DNA of 8,552 nucleotides from Bryobacterales bacterium (GTDB lineage: Bacteria > Cyanobacteriota > Vampirovibrionia > Obscuribacterales > Obscuribacteraceae), in the NCBI GenBank assembly GCA_903970295.1, contig CAJCHQ010000202.1:1-8552 (forward strand). Direction: 5' to 3'. Under the pieces are notes generated by a model. That model had not been told where the DNA came from. It ran no database searches and saw only the letters and a list, made by a program, of their open reading frames with translations. A program made the position numbers and the translations under genes. This document shows positions 4,642 to 8,552 of the stretch, in pieces; position 1 is the first letter of the stretch; each line of letters opens with the position of its first letter.

Positions 4642-5583
4642 TTGTCTTCTCCAACCATACAAGCGCTTAAAGACGCGGTTCGGCCCACGTCTTTGATCGT
4701 CTCTGGAGTGCTCGATAAGTACACAAACAGCAAGATAATTTTTGCCAGTGAGGCCTTTCAGCACACCGGCAGCTTCAAATTCAGAGCGGCATATAATCTG
4801 GCTTCGCATGCACCCGAGACAAAACTCTTGGCGGCATCGTCGGGAAATTTTGGCATGGCCCTCGCCCATGCCTGCGTACTCCTGAACAAGCAATGCACAA
4901 TCGTAATGCCGGCCAATTCGTCGCGAGTCAAAGTCGACGGAGTGCGCTATTACGGAGGTCGAATTGAACTGGTCGACCTGGCCAGAAGAACACGGGCAGA
5001 AAGAACGAAAGAATTGGCGGCGGCCGATCCCTCGATGCGTGTCGTCAGCGCCTATGATGACCCACTTGTGATTGAAGGAAATGCCAGTCTTGGTGACGAG
5101 TTGAGTGTGTTTGCTGAAAGTTTCGATATCGTGATTGTACCGGTTGGTGGTGGTGGCTTACTTTCTGGAATCATCACAGGTCTTGCGCGAAATTCGTGTC
5201 GCAAATTGGTTTATGGCGCCGAACCCTTGATCGCCAATGATGCCGCTCGTTCCCTGCGCGAGGGCAAGCTGCTCTCTAATGCAACCGAACCGCAAACGAT
5301 CGCTGACGGAGCTCGCACACTCAGTTTGGGTCAGCACACCTGGGCCATTATCAAAGATGGAGTGAACGGAATAGTCGAAGTGTCTGAATCGCTCATTCAC
5401 GAAGCGACCAAGATTTTGTTCACCCATGCCAACGTCAAGGCAGAACCGACCGGTGCGCTCGCTCTCGGAGCAGTTCTGGCCAGGCAAGATCTTTTTGCCG
5501 GCAAGCGCATCTGTTGCATCATCAGTGGTGGCAACGTCGATGCCGCTTTATTTTTTGGATTAATCGCCCGACCCAGTGCCTGA
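4642..5583 (+). CDS. PLP-dependent threonine/serine dehydratase-like protein (fold type II)
   Basis: Probable cytoplasmic dehydratase or racemase of hydroxy amino acids. The 313 residues cover one catalytic domain without the ACT-like regulatory domain of biosynthetic IlvA. Motifs: PLP lysine K46 in HTGSFKFRAA (41-50); substrate loop ASSGNFG (65-71); phosphate-binding glycine loop PVGGGGLLSG (167-176); cofactor-ring contact SGGN (295-298). The usual GQGT segment is replaced by EGNASLGDEL (145-154), so the exact substrate (Thr, Ser or 3-hydroxyaspartate) cannot be assigned. TTG start at 4642 with GGGAAAG 7 bases upstream; the N terminus fits the family length and no in-frame ATG is nearby. It lies 17 bases after the repeat-protein stop with no terminator between, so cotranscription is possible though no functional link is evident. 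Confidence 0.88.
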   Translation: MSSPTIQALKDAVRPTSLIVSGVLDKYTNSKIIFASEAFQHTGSFKFRAAYNLASHAPETKLLAASSGNFGMALAHACVLLNKQCTIVMPANSSRVKVDGVRYYGGRIELVDLARRTRAERTKELAAADPSMRVVSAYDDPLVIEGNASLGDELSVFAESFDIVIVPVGGGGLLSGIITGLARNSCRKLVYGAEPLIANDAARSLREGKLLSNATEPQTIADGARTLSLGQHTWAIIKDGVNGIVEVSESLIHEATKILFTHANVKAEPTGALALGAVLARQDLFAGKRICCIISGGNVDAALFFGLIARPSA

Positions 5584-5592
5584 GCGCGCTCA
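5581..5592. repeat. 12-base palindrome holding both convergent stop codons
   Basis: TGAGCGCGCTCA is a perfect palindrome whose ends are the TGA of the dehydratase (+) and the TGA of the alcohol dehydrogenase (-). The genes are therefore separated by only six bases. There is no T-run, so it is not an ordinary terminator. Confidence 0.6.
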
Positions 5593-6621
5593 GAATTCGA
5601 GAACGGCTCGGAATCTGGCTTTGCCGCTGATCATGCGCTCGTAGGCTTTTTCCACATCGTTGAAGGGAAAGCGCTCGATCATTGGTCTGATGCCGCTGAG
5701 CGCGCAGAACTGCATACACTCTTCCGAATCTCGACCGGTACCTGATGGCCAACCACAGATAGATTTTCGAGCGCTAAGGAGCTGTACTGGTGCAATTTCC
5801 AGGGGCTCGAACCCGGCTCCGACTATGACCAGTTTTCCGTCAAGACCCAAACCTTCCACTAGTGGAGACATCGCCTTGGAGCTGGTTGCCGTGCACAGAA
5901 TCACTTTGGCCCCGCCTTGCTTTTTCAAAATAGCGGCTGCATCTTCCTTTTGCGAGTCTATGTATTGGTGGGCGCCGAGTTTTATTGCCAGGTCACGTTT
6001 GTCGTCTCCTCTGGCAATCGCTACTGTTTGGAAGCCCATTTGGCGGGCGAATTGCACGCCCAGATGACCCAATCCTCCGACCCCTAGAATAGCCACCAGG
6101 TCACCGCTCGTGGCGCCCGCGTGGCGCAAGGCGTTGAAGGTTGTGACGCCGGCGCAAAGCAGTGGTGCTGCTTCGGCAAAATCGAGCGATTCAGGCACTG
6201 CAGCGCAAACTTTTTCATCAAAAATCGCGTACTCCGCGTAACCTCCATCGTCTGTAATGCCTGGCGTCTGCAGTTTCTCGCAGGTGATAAAATCGCCTTT
6301 GCGGCAAGCCACGCAGTGCCCACAATGGCCGCCGTGCCAGCCAACTCCGACTCGGTCACCTAGTTTAAATCGGGTGACGTCCGGTCCGGTTGCGTCGATT
6401 GTGCCGACAATTTCGTGGCCGGGCACGACCGGGTACTTCACTCCTGGAAAAACACCGTCGAAAGCGAAGCTGTCGCTGTGACAAACACCACATGCAGCGA
6501 CTTTGATCCTGACCGCCTGGCCGGTTGGTTCCTTTTTGCTGATTGAGAGCAATTTCAGCCCATCGCCTGCTTTTGCTACCTGCGCCGCGCGCATAGTCAT
6601 TTCGGACGTAGTCGTTGGCAT
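5590..6621 (-). CDS. Zinc-dependent alcohol dehydrogenase (MDR family)
   Basis: Oxidises alcohols or reduces aldehydes with NAD(P). The 343-residue length is typical. Catalytic zinc ligands: C47 in CGVCHSD, H69-E70 in PGHE, C156 in PLLCAGVT. Structural zinc ligands: C100, C103, C106 and C114 in HCGHCVACRKGDFITC. The Rossmann fingerprint GVGGLG (180-185) is followed by ARGDDKRDLA at 203-212; Arg204 after strand 2 suggests NADP use (inference). WHGGHCGHC and the overall pattern resemble the AdhP/cinnamyl alcohol dehydrogenase-like branch. ATG 6621 has GGAGG four bases upstream; Met8 and Met10 are less likely starts. The LRR gene lies 45 bases upstream on the same strand. Substrate cannot be told from sequence. 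Confidence 0.93.
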   Translation of the reverse strand: MPTTTSEMTMRAAQVAKAGDGLKLLSISKKEPTGQAVRIKVAACGVCHSDSFAFDGVFPGVKYPVVPGHEIVGTIDATGPDVTRFKLGDRVGVGWHGGHCGHCVACRKGDFITCEKLQTPGITDDGGYAEYAIFDEKVCAAVPESLDFAEAAPLLCAGVTTFNALRHAGATSGDLVAILGVGGLGHLGVQFARQMGFQTVAIARGDDKRDLAIKLGAHQYIDSQKEDAAAILKKQGGAKVILCTATSSKAMSPLVEGLGLDGKLVIVGAGFEPLEIAPVQLLSARKSICGWPSGTGRDSEECMQFCALSGIRPMIERFPFNDVEKAYERMISGKARFRAVLEF

Positions 6622-6666
6622 TTGACCTCCGGACTCTATAGGGATTTGGGTCCACTAATATAGCGC

Positions 6667-7473
6667 TTAAATAATGATCTCGCAGCTGGGCAGCCACTTG
6701 GTTAGCTCGACTAATCCTGGACGACTAACCTTGGTGCTGCGCAGCCAGAGTTGCCTGAGTTTCGTCATGCTGGCGACATAGACCAGACCATCGTCAGAGA
6801 TTTCGGTGCAATTGAGACGTAGCTTCTCAAGCGTCTTGATATTGCGAATTCTAGTCAAACCTTTGTCGGAGACGTCTGTAAATGAAAGCGAAAGTGTGAC
6901 CAGATTTTGCAGCAGCCCAATGTGATTGAGTGCATCGTCTCCGATCTCCGTATCGTCGAGGATGAGGTCTTGCAAATGGGTCAATTCAGTCAGCAAATTG
7001 AGACCGTAATTGCTAATTTGGGTCGATGACAGATTGAGACTGGTCAGGCTTTTCAATTCTTTGATGTGCGATAGTCCGACGTCGGTGACTTGCGTGCAAC
7101 TGACGTCCAAATCTTTCAAGCCGGTGAGCTTGCCGACGTGCTGCAATTCGCCGTCGGTGATATCGCTGCCGAGAAAAGAAATACTGTGCAAGGCATGCGC
7201 CGGCAGATCGGCTAAATGGACGCAGCCGTAAATCGGATCGAAGCTGTAATAAAGCGACAGTTTCGCGCCGGCCGGCACTTCGACGGGTCCGACCGCCTCG
7301 CAATGAAATCTAGACTGCCCGTCGTCCGCCACGATATACAGTTCGCCGAGCGATCGCTTGCTCGGAAACTCGATTGTATCGCTTTCTTTTGTCTGGGATG
7401 CCGCGGTTTCGTTAGTTTTTGGGCCTTCGGTCCGGGTTGCAACCCTGATCAGATGCTCGCCTTCTGTAGCCAA
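6667..7473 (-). CDS. Leucine-rich repeat protein, probably cytosolic
   Basis: The 268-residue protein has a polar N terminus (1-40), a small beta-like region (41-92) with no signal peptide, then about seven LRR units of 24 residues from about 94 to 264, of the form L-x-x-L-x-L-x-x-T-x-(I/V)-x-D-x-G-L-x-x-(I/L). It closes with LPSCEIII, similar to the LPxCxI cap seen in other bacterial LRR proteins. This is the scaffold for protein-protein contact; the partner is unknown. The start is TTG 7473: an in-frame TGA at 7482-7480 rules out any start further upstream, but the ribosome site is weak (GGGG, 11 bases away) and the 5' end remains uncertain. It may be cotranscribed with the alcohol dehydrogenase downstream. 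Confidence 0.85.
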   Translation of the reverse strand: MATEGEHLIRVATRTEGPKTNETAASQTKESDTIEFPSKRSLGELYIVADDGQSRFHCEAVGPVEVPAGAKLSLYYSFDPIYGCVHLADLPAHALHSISFLGSDITDGELQHVGKLTGLKDLDVSCTQVTDVGLSHIKELKSLTSLNLSSTQISNYGLNLLTELTHLQDLILDDTEIGDDALNHIGLLQNLVTLSLSFTDVSDKGLTRIRNIKTLEKLRLNCTEISDDGLVYVASMTKLRQLWLRSTKVSRPGLVELTKWLPSCEIII

Positions 7474-7786
7474 TCTGATTCAAACCCCGTGGGAGTGATT
7501 TGCCTATTGTTATCTTACCCCTACAGTGAAGGGCTAACCGCAAGTTCAAAGGATTTGCCGGCAAAAATTTGTGGGCTGGAAGACAATTAAAGTGCAGGCT
7601 GCACTTTCGGGAATGTGCGAGCCCTGCGTTATCTTTCACTTGGAGACGACTTTTTCCGACGCCAGTCTGCAAGCATTAAATGGTAATTGAGCGAGGGCAT
7701 TTCGATTGCCTTGGGAGACGGTACCGCAGGTGGTGCAGCGCTTTGCCTGAGCAGTGGGCATGAATCGATCGAGTGCTTACGGCCGA
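7474..7786. other. Gene-free stretch upstream of the LRR gene
   Basis: No frame here has a credible start and composition, and no RNA gene is recognised. It must hold the promoter of the LRR gene, but no clear -35/-10 pair is visible. The one distinct element is the palindrome at 7589-7607. Confidence 0.6.
7589..7607. promoter_or_regulatory. 19-base palindrome, possible operator
   Basis: AAAGTGCAG (7589-7597) and CTGCACTTT (7599-7607) are a perfect inverted repeat around a single G. It lies 116 bases upstream of the LRR start. The size and symmetry fit a dimeric regulator site; there is no T-run long enough for a terminator. Confidence 0.4.
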
Positions 7787-7825
7787 GCAAAAACAGGTGA
7801 CTCTTACGAGCGCACCTGTCTTTGC
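7787..7825 (-). terminator. Intrinsic terminator after speD
   Basis: On the minus strand ACAGGTG pairs with CACCTGT (7 bp, loop 7812-7800), extended by five more pairs after one mismatch (GCAAA with TTTGC), and the 3' arm runs into TTTTTGC. It starts 14 bases after the speD stop. Confidence 0.8.
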
Positions 7826-7839
7826 TTGCTACCTGATCT

Positions 7840-8265
7840 TTAGCGAGCCGCTGCTACGCGCTCACGTTCCGCTTCGACGATGGAGCCCGCGCGGCCCAGA
7901 CTGCGAGGAAACTCGCGTCCCCGCATGAGAACTTGTTTTTCCCAGCTCTCTGGCTTAAACACGCTGCAGAAATATTCGATGGCTGCATCGACATCAAATT
8001 CTCTGCAGGAGAAGATATCCAGCGTGACAAATTGCTTCTCAGGAAAGGTGTGGATCGAGATATGGGACTCGGCAATCAAGACGACTCCGCTTACTCCCCA
8101 ATCATCCGGTACGGTTCCTTGATATCTGAAAACGTACGGTGGCATGATTTTTGTCATATCTAGTTGCGCCGGATAGGCGTCTAGCGTCTGACTAACTAAA
8201 CCGAGGTCGGCTAAGAGATCCTTAGGGCAACCATAGGCTTCTAGGATGAGATGTGGTCCGAACAT
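7840..8265 (-). CDS. speD: S-adenosylmethionine decarboxylase proenzyme, class 1B
   Basis: Decarboxylates SAM to provide the aminopropyl donor for spermidine synthesis. The proenzyme cleaves itself to create a pyruvoyl group. The 141-residue length suits the short bacterial class. The processing site is E66-S67 in ESHISIHTFPE (66-76), Ser67 becoming the pyruvoyl; H72 and C87 (FSCREF) fall at the same spacings as the essential His and Cys of the Thermotoga enzyme. The N terminus GPHLILEAYGCP is typical. ATG 8265 is preferred over the upstream ATG at 8334 because AAGGGGGGAAG lies 5-6 bases upstream and the family begins here; the extra 23 residues would be unconserved. A strong terminator follows. 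No spermidine synthase (speE) gene is in the window. Confidence 0.95.
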   Translation of the reverse strand: MFGPHLILEAYGCPKDLLADLGLVSQTLDAYPAQLDMTKIMPPYVFRYQGTVPDDWGVSGVVLIAESHISIHTFPEKQFVTLDIFSCREFDVDAAIEYFCSVFKPESWEKQVLMRGREFPRSLGRAGSIVEAERERVAAAR

Positions 8266-8497
8266 GTTTCTTCCCCCCTTTTCGCTCGTTGGTGTTCGAG
8301 CAAGTTGTGGAATCCGATAAAAACAAAGCTTCAACAGGAAGAGGCCGGTTGTTGCTTTGCGGGGTACACGAAACGCTTACTTACACCAAGTTGGACACAG
8401 TCGGTCCTGGGAGTTGGGCGTTGTTGTGCTTGCGAGTTAAACCTCCGTGGTAGAAATCTCGAACGAGCTATTTTACAGTAAAACGTACCGCGTGCAA
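8266..8497 (-). promoter_or_regulatory. speD leader and candidate promoter
   Basis: A -10-like TAAAAT (8475-8470), 16 bases after a weak TTGCAC (8497-8492), would start transcription near 8463, leaving a leader of about 200 bases before speD. Within it, CTTGCTCG and CGAGCG can form a small hairpin just upstream of the GGGGGG ribosome site, and a minimal frame GTG-TCC-AAC-TTG-GTG-TAA lies at 8398-8381. No known riboswitch is recognised. Bases 8498-8552 show nothing that can be called. Confidence 0.35.
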
Positions 8498-8552
8498 GAA
8501 AAAATTGCTTGCTTGCAAAGGATTTCTTAGCCTTAGCCGCTGGGGCTTACCT

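Noticed and set aside
7412..7672. 86-residue minus-strand frame upstream of the LRR protein
   Set aside because: TTG start without a ribosome site, Arg/Cys/His-rich shadow composition, overlaps the LRR gene in another phase.

Overview
This is a bacterial chromosomal window of roughly balanced base composition. Intergenic regions are short to moderate, and starts include ATG, GTG and TTG, mostly behind purine-rich ribosome binding sites. It contains no phage, IS element, CRISPR array, tRNA or rRNA. The mix of genes (type I-beta DAHP synthase with an unfused chorismate mutase, a small class 1B SpeD, cytosolic leucine-rich repeats, a Lys/Ala-rich secreted repeat protein) would suit a non-photosynthetic cyanobacterial relative (Melainabacteria/Obscuribacterales type). 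That placement is a hunch, not something proved by the sequence.

Layout: (1) 1-738 +, the 3' two thirds of aroB, closed by a very long hairpin terminator (783-850). (2) 854-2128 on the minus strand, an aromatic amino acid operon, DAHP synthase (aroF) followed with no gap by an AroQ-class chorismate mutase. (3) 2129-2501 minus, a leader with the main discovery of the window: promoter, aromatic-rich leader peptide 1, intrinsic terminator 1, aromatic-rich leader peptide 2, intrinsic terminator 2, then aroF. It reads as two complete ribosome-mediated attenuators in series. (4) 2502-2645, a divergent control region with nested palindromes and the promoter of a + strand universal stress protein (2646-3116). 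(5) 3126-3290 minus, a 54-residue single-span membrane protein. (6) 3584-4624 +, a secreted Lys/Ala-rich protein with 11-residue repeats, then 17 bases later a fold-type II PLP dehydratase (4642-5583). (7) On the minus strand, a zinc alcohol dehydrogenase (5590-6621) lying downstream of an LRR protein (6667-7473). (8) 7474-7786, a gene-free stretch with one clean palindrome. (9) 7787-8265 minus, speD with its terminator, preceded by a leader of about 200 bases that reaches nearly to the window end.

How the genes work together: aroB and aroF catalyse steps 2 and 1 of the shikimate pathway and converge on one terminator, and chorismate mutase opens the Phe/Tyr branch. The two leader peptides carry FYFWY and WFWYYF, so ribosome stalling at Phe, Tyr or Trp codons should allow transcription into aroF. 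Each leader has a visible antiterminator whose 5' segment lies where a ribosome reaching the stop codon would cover it. The DAHP synthase lacks an obvious regulatory N-terminal domain, so RNA-level control may carry much of the regulation. The other genes (stress protein, dehydratase, alcohol dehydrogenase, spermidine synthesis) look like independent housekeeping or accessory units.
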